A stretch of DNA of 64,000 bases, taken from the NCBI RefSeq assembly GCF_027595985.1, contig NC_073304.1:221130500-221194499 (forward strand), read 5' to 3'. Source of the DNA: Sorex araneus. Taxonomy: Eukaryota; Chordata; Mammalia; Eulipotyphla; Soricidae. Under the pieces are notes generated by a model, which was not told where the DNA came from, made no database searches, and worked only from the letters and a program-made list of their open reading frames with translations. The translations under genes were made by a program, and so were the position numbers. Below are positions 40,127 to 47,378 of the stretch, in pieces (the stretch's first letter is position 1; each line of letters starts with the position of its first letter).

Positions 40127-43100
40127 TGGTACCACCGGCCGAGGGCCCCGTAGAGCTTTAGAGATCCTGGCAGCCAAACTGGGGGCAGGGCAGACGGTTA
40201 TACATCTCTCTGCCGAGTGAATCAGAACAAAAACCTCCTTCCCAGGTTTGGAGGGGGATCAAAGCTGGAGAAGTTTCTGTGTCCACTTCCGTGAACAGGG
40301 CGCTGAGAGGCAGGAGGAGAGTGCCCCAGAAGAGAGCTCTGAGTGCTCGTTTCACAAGAGACCCTGTGGGCTGCGCCTGGTGACACGTGAGGGTGTCCCA
40401 GCTGACAGCTGCTCAGCCGGCATAGCTGTCCTTCAGGGAGCGTCAGTGCCTGGGTTTCGGGGTTTCTCCCAGTTCCATTTGCCTCCCTAGCAGAGAAGGC
40501 AGACAGGACACCAGTTTTAGCTCCTGACTCTGAGCAGTAGGTCTGGAGCCTCTTGAGAAGAATTCTGGAACTTTCTCTGGGGCTGGCAGGGGCTAGTGCC
40601 TTTACCCCACATGCAGGGGCGATCATGGGTGTCAGGCAGGTTCCTGCCCTGACCTGGAAGGACATTCTTCCCATGGGGTTCTAACAGCACCACTTTCCCA
40701 TGGTACATCTGACGCCACGCGCCCCCCACCCCTCACCCCCGTCCCCTCTAGCAGGAACATTTTCTGAAGTTACAGTTTGGTGGCAGCATGGCCATGGTGT
40801 TGCCTTCTGTGAGAAACTAACAAGGAGGAACAGATTCAATTTTGAATTTGAGGGTGGTGTGGAGGACAAGGACCTGTCCTCTGGGACTGGGGGTAGAATT
40901 CTTGCTGGAGCAGAGTGAGGTTGTGTTTGCACTCTGAGTTGTCAAAAAAGAGGGAGAAAATTTCCCCTTGGATAAATCTTTTTTCTTTTCTTTTATCTTG
41001 GGGCCACAGCCGACAGTGCTCAGTTCTTAAACTCCGGCTCTGAGCTCAGGGATCACTCCCGGCGGGGCTCAGGGAACCCTATGGGGTGCTGGGGACTGAA
41101 GCCAAGTTCCTTACCTGCTGCACTAGCCCTCTGGCCCCAGATCTTTTGTTTGTTTTTGTCTCTCTTGTCGGTACCAGGACTAGCACCCAGGGCCTCAGAC
41201 ACACACAGACAAGGCAAGCCTGGACCCCAGCACTTTCCCGTTGGCTTCTGGTAGCCTTTAGGCTCTTCCTGTCCGCCCGCCTCTCCCTTGGTTGCTGTTG
41301 CCGGTTGTGATGCTGACTGGGGCCAAGGGGATGGGACTCGAGGCTTTGCATCTGCCAGGCAACTGCTTCCGCCCCCCCAAGTCCTCCCTCAGACTCCTGC
41401 CCTAGGCTTCCTGAGGATGCCTTTCCTGGCTCGGGAGAGCACAGTGCTCCCAGGCCCTCCGTGTGTGAGAGCAGCACTTGTTTTCTCGGGGTTCGGCCAG
41501 GCTCCGCTTCCTTCGCTGTCCCAGTGAGTTCTTTCATCGACGGTTTTGCTGGCCAGAGCTCCAGGGAGCAGGCCTTAACCTGTGGCTCAGGGAACGGGCA
41601 GTGGGGAAAGCACAGCCAGGGCCTGGGGCCTGGGGCTTGGCTGCACTGGCATCCTTGCAGCCCACCCCACAGGCTTGCTCCCTGTGTGTCCACAAGGAAG
41701 CTTCTGGAAACCTGCCGAGCCTGTTGCTCCTTTATACAGACCACAGGGAGGCTTTTCTTTTCCTTTTTGGCGATGCTCAGGGCTTAGCCCTAGATCTGCA
41801 CTCGGGAATCGCTCTGGCAGGGCTCAAAGGACCATTTAGGGTGCTGGGAGTCGAACCCAGGTTGGTCATGTAGCAAGGCACCTGCCCTTCCGCTGAGCTA
41901 TTGCTCCGGCCCCCCACAGGAAGGCTTTAAAGAGGCAGAGCATTTGGTGGGGCAGAATGAGGGGCACCTTCAGTTCTGCAGTGTGGTTAGGAGGTGTTGG
42001 AAATGATTCCCCCCACACCTGGGTGGTGCTGTGCCTTGTGTCTCTTTTAGCTGCGGAGTCGAGACGGCTCTGAGTACCTGATCCAGCATGACTCGGAGGC
42101 CATCATCAGTACCTGGCACAAGGCCATCGCCCAGGGCATCCAGGAGCTGGTAGGTGAAGGGGGGTGGGGAGGGTTTCAATGGCTAGCAGTTGTGCAGGGC
42201 AGGGGTCCTTGTCAGTGGGACCCTCCCCTAGGCTCCAGAGTGCCTCAGGGACCCTTCTCTGAAAACGCTACCTCCATGGTCAGCCCCCTCTGGTGCTACT
42301 GGGGCTTCTCTAGAGGACTGTCCTGTTTCAGGGGAGGCCAGCCAAAAGCCAGATAGCCGAGAAGCAGCCTCAGGCCTGAAGGACAGGGTGAAACTTGAAA
42401 ATAGTATTTTAAAGCAACTGCCCAGTAGAAATAGACAGCCCCCCACTGCCCTCCCCCACCTCCTGTGACAGCCGTTCCCCTGAAAACAATCTGAGGCTTT
42501 TTGACCCTACTTCCCTGAGACCCCACAGCGGCTGCCAGTAACTGGCCACATTAATAAAGGTAGGACTGTAGATCCAAGGAGGAGATGCTGGCGTGCCAGT
42601 GGTCTGTGTACTGGGCTCAGAAGGAAAACTCTCTGAGGTTCCCCAGAACAGGTGAAAAGACATGAACCTGGTCCAAGGAAGAGAAAGCTCCATGTTGGGA
42701 GGGTTTCTAGGAAGGCACTTGGGGTCACGCACCCCATCTGTAAAGCCCGCTGAGGGGCCCCTGGCTCTGCCTCTCTGAGGTCCCGTTTCTGCAGTCCGCA
42801 GACCTCCCGCCGGAGGAAGACAGGGAGAGCAGCCCCGTGGTGGACTTCGGGTCCAGCGAGCACCTGGGGAGCTGGCGGGAGAGAGAGGAGCAGCAGCAGA
42901 CCGGCGCAGGTGTGGGCGGGGCGCGGGGCGTCTGGGGCGGGGTGGGTGCAGCCCTGCCCTTCCCGAGCCGTACTGCCCACTAACCTCGCGTGCATTTCCC
43001 TGGGGCAGCCGGCCTGGCCCTGGGTCCGGGGGGTCTGGAGAGCGACCTGAACCGGGTCCGGCTCAAGCTGCGCAAGTTCCTGCAGAGGCGGCCCACGCTG

Positions 43101-44422
43101 CAGGCGCTCCGGGAGAAGGGCTACATCAAGGGTAGGAGAGGGCGGGCCGGGCGGCGCCGAGTGGGGTCAGGGAGGGCGCGGGGCTCGGGTGCGGGGTGCG
43201 GGGTGCGGGGCGCGGGGCGCTGGACCTGGTGTGGCCGCTGACCCTCCTCTCCCCCAGACCAGGTGTTCGGCTGCGCTCTGGCCGAGCTGTGTGAGCGCGA
43301 GAAGAGCTCTGTGCCGCGCTTCGTGCAGCAGTGCATCCGCACCGTGGAGGCCCGGGGTGGGCATTCGGGTGCCCCGTGGAAGGCCCCACCAGGACCCCAG
43401 GGAGAGGCGAGGGGGACAGGGCCCCACCAGGACCCCTGGCAGGGCCGGGAAACAGGACCCCTGGGCGGGCCGGGGAACAGGGCCCCTCCGCAGGCATCAG
43501 CAGGGGCCGCGCCTCCCTCCCGCAGGCTTGGACATGGACGGGCTGTACCGCATCAGCGGGAACCTGGCTACCATCCAGAAGCTGCGCTATAAGGTGGACC
43601 ACGGTGAGGTCCCCCGCCTCCCCTGCCCTCATGCCTCCCCAGTGGCGGGAAGGGGTGCTGACCCCCGCCTCCCCACTGCCGCAGATGAGCGTCTGGACCT
43701 GGACGACGGGCGCTGGGAGGACGTCCACGTTATCACCGGGGCCCTGAAGCTCTTCTTCCGAGAGCTGCCCGAGCCGCTCTTCCCCTTCTCGCACTTCCGC
43801 CAGTTCATCGCGGCCATCAGTGAGCCAGCAGGGGCGGCCGCGTGGGCAGGGGAGGGCAGCAGAGGCGCGGGGGTGCGGGATGGTCAATGGAAGGGGTGGA
43901 GAGGGCAGGGGTGAGGTGATCAGCCGAGGGGGGTCAAGCAGGCAGGGGCGAGGCTGGGAGGCCAGGGGAAGAGCCGAGCTGGTCCCCCCCACCACCACCC
44001 AGAGTCAGCCCATGGACCGTCCCGGGCTGATGGACCTTCTCGCTCTTTCCCGCAGAGCTCCAGGACCAGGTCCAGCGCAGCCGCTGTGTGCGGGACCTGG
44101 TGCGCTCACTGCCCGCCCCCAACCACGACACGCTGCGACTGCTCTTTCAGCACCTGTGCAGGTGAGGGTTGGGGGGGCGGGGGCGCGCCTGGCAGGACCC
44201 CCCAGATCGGGCTCTGATCCTGCCCTGCGCCCCCTCCCGCGCAGGGTGATCGAGCACGGCGAGGAGAACCGCATGTCGGTGCAGAGCGTGGCCATCGTGT
44301 TCGGGCCCACGCTGCTGAGGCCCGAGACGGAGGAGAGCAGCATGCCCATGACCATGGTGTTCCAGAACCAGGTGGTGGAGCTCATCCTGCAGCAGTGCTC
44401 GGACATCTTCCGGCCGCACTGA
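20448..44422 (+). CDS. ARHGAP27: ARHGAP27 (CAMGAP1), complete, 16 coding exons
   Basis: The coding exons are 20448-21068, 34684-35121, 36251-36433, 36640-36717, 36802-36885, 37375-37442, 37989-38079, 38729-38833, 42051-42149, 42795-42909, 43009-43131, 43258-43356, 43526-43603, 43685-43819, 44056-44161 and 44245-44422. All junction phases agree and give 866 aa, against 889 for the human long form as I recall it. Domains are SH3 (about 6-69), a Pro/Glu-rich linker, WW1 (247-270), WW2 (300-323), WW3 (415-436), PH (about 476-590) and RhoGAP (about 670-863) with the arginine finger at Arg710. The family stimulates GTP hydrolysis by CDC42 and RAC1. CAMGAP1 binds the endocytic adaptor CIN85 and acts in clathrin-mediated receptor uptake. 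The Met at 20448 was chosen for its strong context (G at -3 and +4) and the conserved MAADV start. No disabling change was seen. Confidence 0.96.
21816..21999 (-). mobile_element. SINE (minus)
   Basis: The T/C-rich tail is followed by GGGGCTACACCGGCTGTGCTC, GGTTACTCCTGGCTCTGCAC, GACCAAACAGGATCCAATCC and TGTGCTGTTGCTCGGCCCC. Confidence 0.88.
25481..25593 (-). mobile_element. SINE fragment (minus) with G-run
   Basis: After a G-rich run (25482-25503), GCTCCCGCATGCAAGGCAGG and CCCTTTGAGCCCGTCTCCAGCCCC give the tRNA-derived end of a minus SINE. The body is shortened. Confidence 0.7.
25741..25918 (+). mobile_element. SINE (plus)
   Basis: GGGGCCGGAGCGGCAATAGT, TAGTACAGCGGGGAGGGTG, the B-box GGGTTCGATCCC, GAGCACCACCCGGTGTGGCC and a CAAA-rich tail. 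Near full length. Confidence 0.92.
26210..26393 (-). mobile_element. SINE (minus), array member 1
   Basis: GGGCCACATCTGGCAGTGCTG, CAGGAATTGAACCCAGGTCG and TACTATCTCTCTGACCA. First of four head-to-tail minus SINE-like units. Confidence 0.88.
26394..26577 (-). mobile_element. SINE (minus), array member 2
   Basis: CTCAGTGGTGCTCAGGGCTTA, GATGCTCAGGGGACTGTATG, GACCAAACCTAGGTCAGTC and GTGCTATCTCTCCAACCCC. It directly abuts the next unit. Confidence 0.87.
26578..26759 (-). mobile_element. SINE (minus), array member 3
   Basis: This is the youngest looking of the array: AGGTCACACCCATCGATGCTC, GGGGACCATATGGGATGCCG and GTGCTACAGCTCCAGCCCC. It is flanked by ATCTTGTTTATTTTT (26578-26592) and ATCTTGTTGATTTTT (26760-26774), a target duplication with one mismatch. 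Confidence 0.9.
26775..26860 (-). mobile_element. SINE-like fragment (minus), array member 4
   Basis: GTGTGTGGCTCCAGGGACCGAAACTAGGGCCTCATGGGCAGGGCATG retains only the spacing of the reversed SINE end. Strongly diverged, so the assignment rests mainly on position. Confidence 0.4.
27035..27243 (-). mobile_element. Very diverged SINE (minus)
   Basis: AACTTGTAGTGCTCACCAAGGGTTATGCTCC, GGATTCAAACTCATCACC and CTATTGCTCTGGGCCCC follow the reversed SINE order, with insertions. Confidence 0.5.
27500..27652 (-). mobile_element. SINE (minus)
   Basis: AACTCAGGGGTTTCTCCTGAC, GGGGACTGAACCCCGGTCAACTGCATGCAAGGCAAGTGCC and ATTACTCCGGTACC. Older copy lacking a clear tail. Confidence 0.75.
28120..28255 (+). 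mobile_element. SINE (plus), 5'-altered
   Basis: GGGCCGGAGCACCAGCTTCA, CCCCGAGTTCCATCCCCAGC, CACTGCCAGGAGTGACCCC and an AATAAAAGA tail. The tRNA-derived start is shortened. Confidence 0.75.
28622..28794 (+). mobile_element. SINE (plus), young, with perfect target duplication
   Basis: This is the cleanest copy in the window: GGGGCTGGAGCGATAGCACA, the A-box TAGCACAGCGGGTAGGGCG and the B-box GGGTTCGATTCCC, ending in an A-rich tail. AATTGGGGAGA flanks it at 28611-28621 and 28795-28805 without mismatch. Confidence 0.97.
29005..29142 (+). mobile_element. Diverged SINE (plus)
   Basis: GTGCTCACCTTGCATGCAGC, GGGCTCAACCCCCAGCACC and AGTAAGCCCTGAGCACAGC, with a CAAAACAAAAGCAA tail. Confidence 0.75.
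29539..29602 (+). repeat. (GT)n microsatellite
   Basis: Nearly pure GT dinucleotides, interrupted once by GA, in ARHGAP27's first intron. Confidence 0.97.
29915..30041 (+). repeat. (CA)n-rich microsatellite
   Basis: CA dinucleotide runs separated by TCCCACACACATACACACTC-like units. They are complementary to the GT tract at 29539-29602, with about 310 bases between. Confidence 0.97.
30684..30758 (+). repeat. (GT)n microsatellite
   Basis: GT runs interrupted by ACATGCATATGTATTTGTGTTGCACATGCATG, in the same intron as the CA tract at 29915-30041. Confidence 0.95.
30868..31010 (+). repeat. 29-31-bp GC-rich minisatellite
   Basis: The core GAGCCCAGGATGGGGG recurs at 30882, 30911, 30940 and 30971, and a decayed fifth copy starts near 31001. 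Units contain GGGG runs and CCCC runs. Confidence 0.9.
31700..31919 (+). promoter_or_regulatory. ARHGAP27: Candidate alternative promoter / 5' UTR for a short ARHGAP27 form
   Basis: This GC-rich stretch (CGGCCGGCCCCATCTTTCGC, CCCCCGGCGCCCTCCCCCAG) lies immediately upstream of the candidate alternative first coding exon at 31920. It stands out from the surrounding intron, but no defined promoter motif was found. Confidence 0.3.
31920..31967 (+). CDS. ARHGAP27: Candidate alternative first coding exon of ARHGAP27
   Basis: ATG at 31920 (G at -3) opens 16 codons, MIARLTRRQSRALRGE, ending in phase 0 at a consensus donor GAG|GTAGGG. The next ARHGAP27 exon (34684) starts in phase 0 with VDDGEPVYANI, so splicing would give an in-frame protein lacking the SH3 domain. 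Shorter ARHGAP27 isoforms are known in human, but I cannot confirm that this peptide is one of their starts. Confidence 0.45.
34684..35121 (+). CDS. ARHGAP27: ARHGAP27 exon 2: Pro-rich linker, WW1, WW2
   Basis: The exon reads VDDGEPVYANIQRQAP, then a PAPEPAPEPAPAPPP tract (a likely SH3 ligand). WW1 is WETHTDADTGRPYYYNP...TTW, with Trp at residues 247 and 270. WW2 is WGQYWDEESQRVFFYN...TAW, with Trp at 300 and 323. It ends QPDLSMGSPRDQR|gtgagg. The YYYNP and FFYN hairpin residues and both signature tryptophans are intact, so both WW domains should bind proline motifs. Confidence 0.96.
35113..35800 (+). repeat. Degenerate GC-rich minisatellite that repeats the exon donor motif
   Basis: The units share GGTGGGCGGGGCTAC (for example at 35145, 35283, 35378, 35694 and 35740) and ACCAGAGGGTGA(G/A)G (35115, 35458, 35781, and a CTGGAGGGTGAGGG variant at 35611). 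The first ACCAGAGGGTGAGGG is the exon end plus the real splice donor. Unit length is irregular. Confidence 0.75.
36006..36048 (+). repeat. (GT)n microsatellite
   Basis: A pure GT tract of about 43 bases adjoins the tail side of the minus SINE at 36051, so it probably grew from that element's A-rich tail. Confidence 0.97.
36051..36206 (-). mobile_element. SINE (minus)
   Basis: GGACCACACCCAGCCGTGCTC, GGGATTACTCCTGGCAGGTC, GGATGGAACTGAGTCAG and GTGCTATCACTCGGCC. Located just before the acceptor of the next exon. Confidence 0.88.
36251..36433 (+). CDS. ARHGAP27: ARHGAP27 exon 3
   Basis: The exon reads PPTPETDYPEMLVSYPEEDY, then SPVGSFSEPSPNSS and PGWSCHTDADGQMVYTNHVS to LEQ|gtaggc (61 codons). 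The PGW...YTNH part is a WW-like hairpin whose second Trp would be the first residue of the next exon. Confidence 0.96.
36640..36717 (+). CDS. ARHGAP27: ARHGAP27 exon 4: WW3
   Basis: Twenty-six codons, WVRLEDHGKPYFYNPSDASV then RWELPQ, then gtaaga. Trp415 and Trp436 with YFYNP make a complete third WW domain in one exon. Confidence 0.97.
36802..36885 (+). CDS. ARHGAP27: ARHGAP27 exon 5
   Basis: Twenty-eight codons, VPVPALRCTLKSSSDNESPT then QPTPPKEK, then gtaagg. This is a Ser/Pro-rich linker before the PH domain. Human ARHGAP27, as I recall it, has about 22 further residues here (PAELDEVGSWEEV...); see the finding on a possible exon extension. Confidence 0.93.
37020..37184 (-). mobile_element. 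Diverged SINE (minus)
   Basis: TTTTGGGGTCACACTCAGGGCC, CCAGCTGTGCTCAGGGAACC, AGGATCGAGCCTGGGCCTCC and CTGTCTGTCCAGCC in the reversed order. Confidence 0.78.
37375..37442 (+). CDS. ARHGAP27: ARHGAP27 exon 6: PH start
   Basis: The exon reads IKTLDKAGVLHRTKTVDKGK then RL plus two bases of Arg, then gtgagg. It begins the PH domain (GVLHRTK strand). Confidence 0.96.
37524..37675 (-). mobile_element. SINE (minus)
   Basis: A GTTTTGTTTTTTGTTTTG tail, GGGCCACACCCAGCAGTGC, GGGGATTGAACTCAGGTCAG and CTATCCCTCCAGCCC. Confidence 0.92.
37989..38079 (+). CDS. ARHGAP27: ARHGAP27 exon 7: PH core
   Basis: After ccactag the exon completes Arg and reads KKHWSASWTVLEGGVLTFFK then DSKSSTAGGL, then gtaagg. WSASWTVLEG...LTFFKD is the typical PH strand 2-3 region. 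Confidence 0.97.
38378..38490 (+). mobile_element. Possible decayed SINE (plus)
   Basis: AGGTTCAATCCCCGCCCCAAGCACC resembles the B-box and following body, but the head is not recognisable. Confidence 0.35.
38729..38833 (+). CDS. ARHGAP27: ARHGAP27 exon 8: PH
   Basis: Thirty-five codons from RQPSKISTPEYTVELKGASL through SWAPKDKSSKKNVLE, then gtgagt followed by a short GT run. PH strands 4-5. Confidence 0.97.
39603..39718 (+). mobile_element. Diverged SINE (plus)
   Basis: GCCAGGGAGATGGTCGAAGCC, CATGTGCCTTGTATACGTGAGGTCCTGAG, GATTGATCCCTGGCAG and CCAAGCACCCCTAGGTATAGC. The tail is missing. Confidence 0.7.
39815..40122 (+). repeat. CA-rich satellite block
   Basis: Pure CA runs at both ends (39815-39859 and 40081-40121) enclose CACTCACACA and ACAGAGA variants. 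It lies in ARHGAP27 intron 8. Confidence 0.95.
40979..41139 (-). mobile_element. SINE (minus)
   Basis: A TTTTCTTTTCTTTTATC tail, GGGGCCACAGCCGACAGTGC, GGGAACCCTATGGGGTGCTG and GCACTAGCCCTCTGGCCCC. Confidence 0.88.
41756..41914 (-). mobile_element. SINE (minus) with target duplication
   Basis: GGCGATGCTCAGGGCTTAGC, GAGTCGAACCCAGGTTGGTC and GAGCTATTGCTCCGGCCCC. It is flanked by CACAGGGAGGCTTT (41742-41755) and CACAGGAAGGCTTT (41915-41928). Confidence 0.92.
42051..42149 (+). CDS. ARHGAP27: ARHGAP27 exon 9: PH C-terminal helix
   Basis: Thirty-three codons LRSRDGSEYLIQHDSEAIIS then TWHKAIAQGIQEL, then gtaggt. The W in the closing helix (STWHKAI) is the invariant PH tryptophan. Confidence 0.97.
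42150..42794 (+). other. ARHGAP27: ARHGAP27 intron 9
   Basis: The intron runs gtaggt...ttctgcag. There is no SINE and no recognised element. Confidence 0.8.
42795..42909 (+). CDS. ARHGAP27: ARHGAP27 exon 10: acidic linker
   Basis: SADLPPEEDRESSPVVDFGS then SEHLGSWREREEQQQTGA plus one base, then gtgtgg. A charged linker between PH and RhoGAP. Confidence 0.93.
43009..43131 (+). CDS. ARHGAP27: ARHGAP27 exon 11
   Basis: AGLALGPGGLESDLNRVRLK then LRKFLQRRPTLQALREKGYI and K, then gtagga. The FLQRRPTLQxLREKGYIKD segment precedes the GAP domain throughout the ARHGAP27/12/15 group. Confidence 0.97.
43258..43356 (+). CDS. ARHGAP27: ARHGAP27 exon 12: RhoGAP start
   Basis: DQVFGCALAELCEREKSSVP then RFVQQCIRTVEAR plus one base of Gly, then gtgggc. 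VFG...VPRFVQQCI is the first RhoGAP helix. Confidence 0.97.
43526..43603 (+). CDS. ARHGAP27: ARHGAP27 exon 13: arginine finger
   Basis: GLDMDGLYRISGNLATIQKL then RYKVDH, then gtgagg. The Arg of YRISG (codon 43549-43551, residue 710) is the catalytic arginine finger. RYKVD carries the conserved lysine. The GAP should be catalytically competent. Confidence 0.98.
43685..43819 (+). CDS. ARHGAP27: ARHGAP27 exon 14: RhoGAP
   Basis: DERLDLDDGRWEDVHVITGA then LKLFFRELPEPLFPFSHFRQ and FIAAI, then gtgagc. LKLFFRELPEPLFP is the RhoGAP signature. Confidence 0.98.
44056..44161 (+). CDS. ARHGAP27: ARHGAP27 exon 15: RhoGAP
   Basis: KLQDQVQRSRCVRDLVRSLP then APNHDTLRLLFQHLC plus two bases of Arg, then gtgagg. 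LPAPNHDTLRxLFQHL is a conserved RhoGAP helix. Confidence 0.97.
44245..44422 (+). CDS. ARHGAP27: ARHGAP27 last coding exon
   Basis: It completes Arg and reads VIEHGEENRMSVQSVAIVFG, then PTLLRPETEESSMPMTMVFQ, then NQVVELILQQCSDIFRPH and TGA (44420-44422). VAIVFGPTLLRP is the conserved GAP element; this subfamily has Thr where many RhoGAPs have Asn. Confidence 0.98.
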
Positions 44423-45615
44423 CCCCGGCCCACCCGCACCTGCACCTGCACCCCTGCGGCGGCGGGCGCTGCGGAGCCGGGCGCGGGGTGCGCGGGCTTG
44501 AGCTCTGGCCCGCGCCGGCGCCCGGCCGTGAGCCTTCCGCGGCCCTCGGGGTTCTGGGAGTGGCCCCCCACCCTCGCCCCCGCAGGGGCAGTTCGCAAAA
44601 TGTGAGATTTGGTTTTCCCTCCCCTGCCCCACCGGCCTGGAGATCCTGGAGGGAGGTGGGAAATGTTCTTTGCGGCAGCGCCACCTGCTGGACGCGTGCG
44701 AGAACACGCGCACGCGGTGAGAGGCGTTGCTGGGAGTTTGGGAAGGGCTGTTGGGGTGCCGGCCTCCACCTGATGGACACCCACGTGGATACTGTGCGTG
44801 ACCACGTAGCCACAGACAACTTCCCTGCCTCGGAGACAGGACTGAGCCCCGTCTCTAGGGATGAACCCCACCCCCACGGTCTGGATATGGGGGTCCCTCC
44901 CAGCCTCTGCAGAAACTGAACCCCTATTTGTGCTGTGCAGGGGGCTCTTCCGGGCCCCTCACCTTGCTCCCTCTAGCCCCCACCCATACACTCCCTGTCC
45001 ACCGACATGCCCATTGTACGGTGGAGAAGCCTGAGACTTTGAGCAGTGGCCTGTTCAGGGTCTGGGGCATCACCGGTACCCCCAGCCCGAGTGCCTGCCG
45101 CCCCAGAACACAGCTCCCCAGGAGAGTGGGTTCAGTCCCTTCAGCCAACACTCCCACCCCCCCCACCCCTCCCAAGTCCCGTGTGTGCCTATGGGTAAAG
45201 CCAAAGAAGTTTGACTGGGTCCTGTGCGGAGTCCCTGATGGTCAAGAGGAAGCTGACCAGTGTCCTTTGGGGGACCATAGGCCTGGCAGAGCCCCAGCCC
45301 TTCTCACACCCTGGCCCCCAGGCAACTGGGAGAGGCTGGCGGGGGGGCAGGGAGGGGCAGGGTCACACGAGCCCCTCCCCCCCGGAACACAGACCACCTC
45401 ACTCCTGCGCCCCAGGCCCCTGCCCACCGCTCAGCTATCAGACTATTTATTGTGTCTGGGCCAGGCCAAGCCATGCACTTGGATTTTCTCTTCTGTGTCT
45501 CACAGCTCCTGTGGGCCGGGCAGGGAGAGAGTGAGGCGGAGACCTCGTGCCCTCCGCCTACGTATTTAAGTTAGCAGTGAAGCCACAATCAATAAAGTAT
45601 TTCTCTGACACACTC
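44423..45615 (+). other. ARHGAP27: ARHGAP27 3' UTR
   Basis: SINE-free sequence from the stop codon to just past AATAAA (45591-45596). A T-rich GACTATTTATTGTGT near 45449 and CACACTCACTTTCC after the signal fit a normal 3' end. Confidence 0.8.
45591..45596 (+). terminator. ARHGAP27: ARHGAP27 poly(A) signal AATAAA
   Basis: Canonical hexamer in CAATCAATAAAGTATTTC, about 1.17 kb after the stop codon. Confidence 0.85.
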
Positions 45616-46029
45616 ACTTTCCTCGTGGCCTGGGGGTCGGGGTCTCATGTAAATGGTGCCCCTGCCAAGCCCCCCTGTGCCACAAGCCACGCACCAGTGC
45701 TGCTCCCAGCCTGCTCCTTCTCATCCCGCCCCAAGAGCCAGTCAGGGGCCCCCGGCAAGGCTCGGCCTCACCTGCGACACTCCAGTCCACAGGTGCAAAC
45801 TGCCTGTTGCTCTCTGGTCACCCCGGAATCCATTACTGAGGGTCTGGGGTAGTTTGGGCGGGACATTCAGGGGGCCTGCTTATTAAGAGCATGGCTTCAA
45901 GGAAACCCCATGATTCCTCATCCCTTGGGAAGCAGTACTAAGATGGCCCGGGGCAGAGTCTTATAAAGCGGGGACTACTGCGGACACCCCCAGCCAGGCT
46001 GGAGGGCAGGACCAGACAGTGTCCACCCT

Positions 46030-46176
46030 ATTACGTTTTTGTTGGCTTTTTGGGTGGGATGGCTCAAGGGTTACTCCTGGCAGTGCTCAGGGGACCATAT
46101 GGGATGCTGAGGATCGAACCTGGGTGGGTCATGTGTAAGGCAAACAACCTGTCCCCTAGGTTATCGCTCCAGCCCC
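46030..46176 (-). mobile_element. SINE (minus) with target duplication
   Basis: GTTGGCTTTTTGGGTGGGAT, GGGGACCATATGGGATGCTG, GATCGAACCTGGGTGGGTC and TTATCGCTCCAGCCCC. It is flanked by AGTGTCCACCCT (46018-46029) and AGTGTCCATCCT (46177-46188). Confidence 0.92.
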
Positions 46177-46317
46177 AGTGTCCATCCTCCTTGCCTGGAG
46201 CTGGGAAGAGAAGTGGAGAGCTCCGAGGTCATGCCCCTGAGGTGACCTTCTTGGGGACCACGGATGCCTCTGCAGAAGCCACAAGCACAGTAGGGCCAAA
46301 CTCTGAAGAATGCAGAG

Positions 46318-46438
46318 GCCGGCCTGGGAGGTGGCTGACAGGCTGGGCACAGACTTTGCATGCAGGAGGCCTGGATCCGTCCCACACTGCCCCACAACGT
46401 CCCAATACACACACAAAAAAAAAAAAAAAAAAAAAAAG
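46318..46438 (+). mobile_element. SINE-like element (plus) with A23 tail
   Basis: TTTGCATGCAGGAGGCCTGGATCCGTCCC resembles the tRNA-derived half. It ends in (ACAC)n and a run of about 23 A (46415-46437). Confidence 0.6.
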
Positions 46439-46798
46439 GAGGGGAGGGGCTGAGGAGAGCAGGAGTGAGAGAATGCAGAACTGCAACCAACAGCCCCCAG
46501 ACACTACTAGGCTGTGAACAAGGTGGTCCCAGTGGCCCCTTTGCACGGTGGGCCTGAGCAGACAGGTCTCGTGCCTGGCCCATGACCACCAGGAGTGAAT
46601 CCTGGAACAGGAAGGGCTTGAAACCAGCTCCCCTGCCTGCTCTCCGCCCAGGTCCCGCCAAGACAGGCTGAGTAGGCAAAGGCCAGAGCAGTGAAAAGAA
46701 AGGGGAAGGTGTTCGGGGCAGCCGAGGGCTTTAGGAGCCCTGGCCTGTAGCCATGCGATCGTGAGTTCGGTCCTTTGTTGCCACTACAGGCCTTGAGC

Positions 46799-47038
46799 CA
46801 TAGCACAGCGGGTAGGGCGTTCACCTTGCATGTGGCTGACCCGGGTTTGATTCCTCCGCCCCTCTCAGAGAGCCCGGCAAGCTACCGAGAGTATCCCGCC
46901 CACACAGCAGAGCCTGGCAGGCAAGCTACCCGTGGCGTATTCGATATGCCAAAAACAGGAATAAGTCTCACAGTGGAGACGTTACTGGTGCCTGCTCGAG
47001 CAAATCGATGAGCCACAGGATGACAGTGACAGTGACAT
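46799..47038 (+). mobile_element. SINE variant with shared tRNA head and a different 3' part
   Basis: The head CATAGCACAGCGGGTAGGGCG and CCCGGGTTTGATTCCTC match the main SINE. The remainder does not: CAGAGAGCCCGGCAAGCTAC, CCCGTGGCGTATTCGATATG, ATAAGTCTCACAGTGGAGAC, TGCTCGAGCAAATCGATGAG, and a (GTGACA)n end instead of poly(A). GCCTTGAGC flanks it at 46790-46798 and 47039-47047. Only one copy of this type is in the window. Confidence 0.85.
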
Positions 47039-47204
47039 GCCTTGAGCATGATCCTGGCAGCTCTGGGGCAGCCACAGGCCAGGTGCTGTGGGCACCTCAC
47101 TCCAGGGCTGACACCTTTCAGGCGCCGTGGCCAAGAACTGTGACCCTGGCGAGCACCATTGCCAGACAGAGCCTAAACATGACTTAAAGGGGTGGGGGTG
47201 GGGG

Positions 47205-47362
47205 ATTGGCATGGTAGAACAGCGGGCATGATGTCTGCCTTGCATGAGGGCGACTCGGGTTCGATCCCCGGCACCCCATACTGCCCCCCGAGCCCCCAGC
47301 CTCTGAGTGTAGAGCTGAGAGTAAGCCCTGAGCACCACCGCGTATGACCCAAAAATTTTTTT
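47205..47362 (+). mobile_element. SINE (plus)
   Basis: GGCATGGTAGAACAGCGGGC, TCGGGTTCGATCCCCGGCAC, GAGTAAGCCCTGAGCACCACC and AAAAATTTTTTTAAAAAG. The young L1 is inserted at its 3' end. Confidence 0.85.
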
Positions 47363-47378
47363 AAAAAGAGGGGGCCAC

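Larger units (their letters stand above)
38834..42050 (+). other. ARHGAP27: ARHGAP27 intron 8 (3.2 kb)
   Basis: The intron runs gtgagt...tcttttag. Contents are a plus SINE relic (39603-39718), a long CA-rich block (39815-40122) and minus SINEs at 40979-41139 and 41756-41914. 40200-40970 shows no recognised element. Confidence 0.8.

Noticed and set aside
41140..41250. Further minus SINE after the copy at 40979-41139
   Set aside because: It has only a T-rich start and a vague CCAGGACTAGCACCCAGGGCC; the B-box complement and tRNA end are not recognisable.
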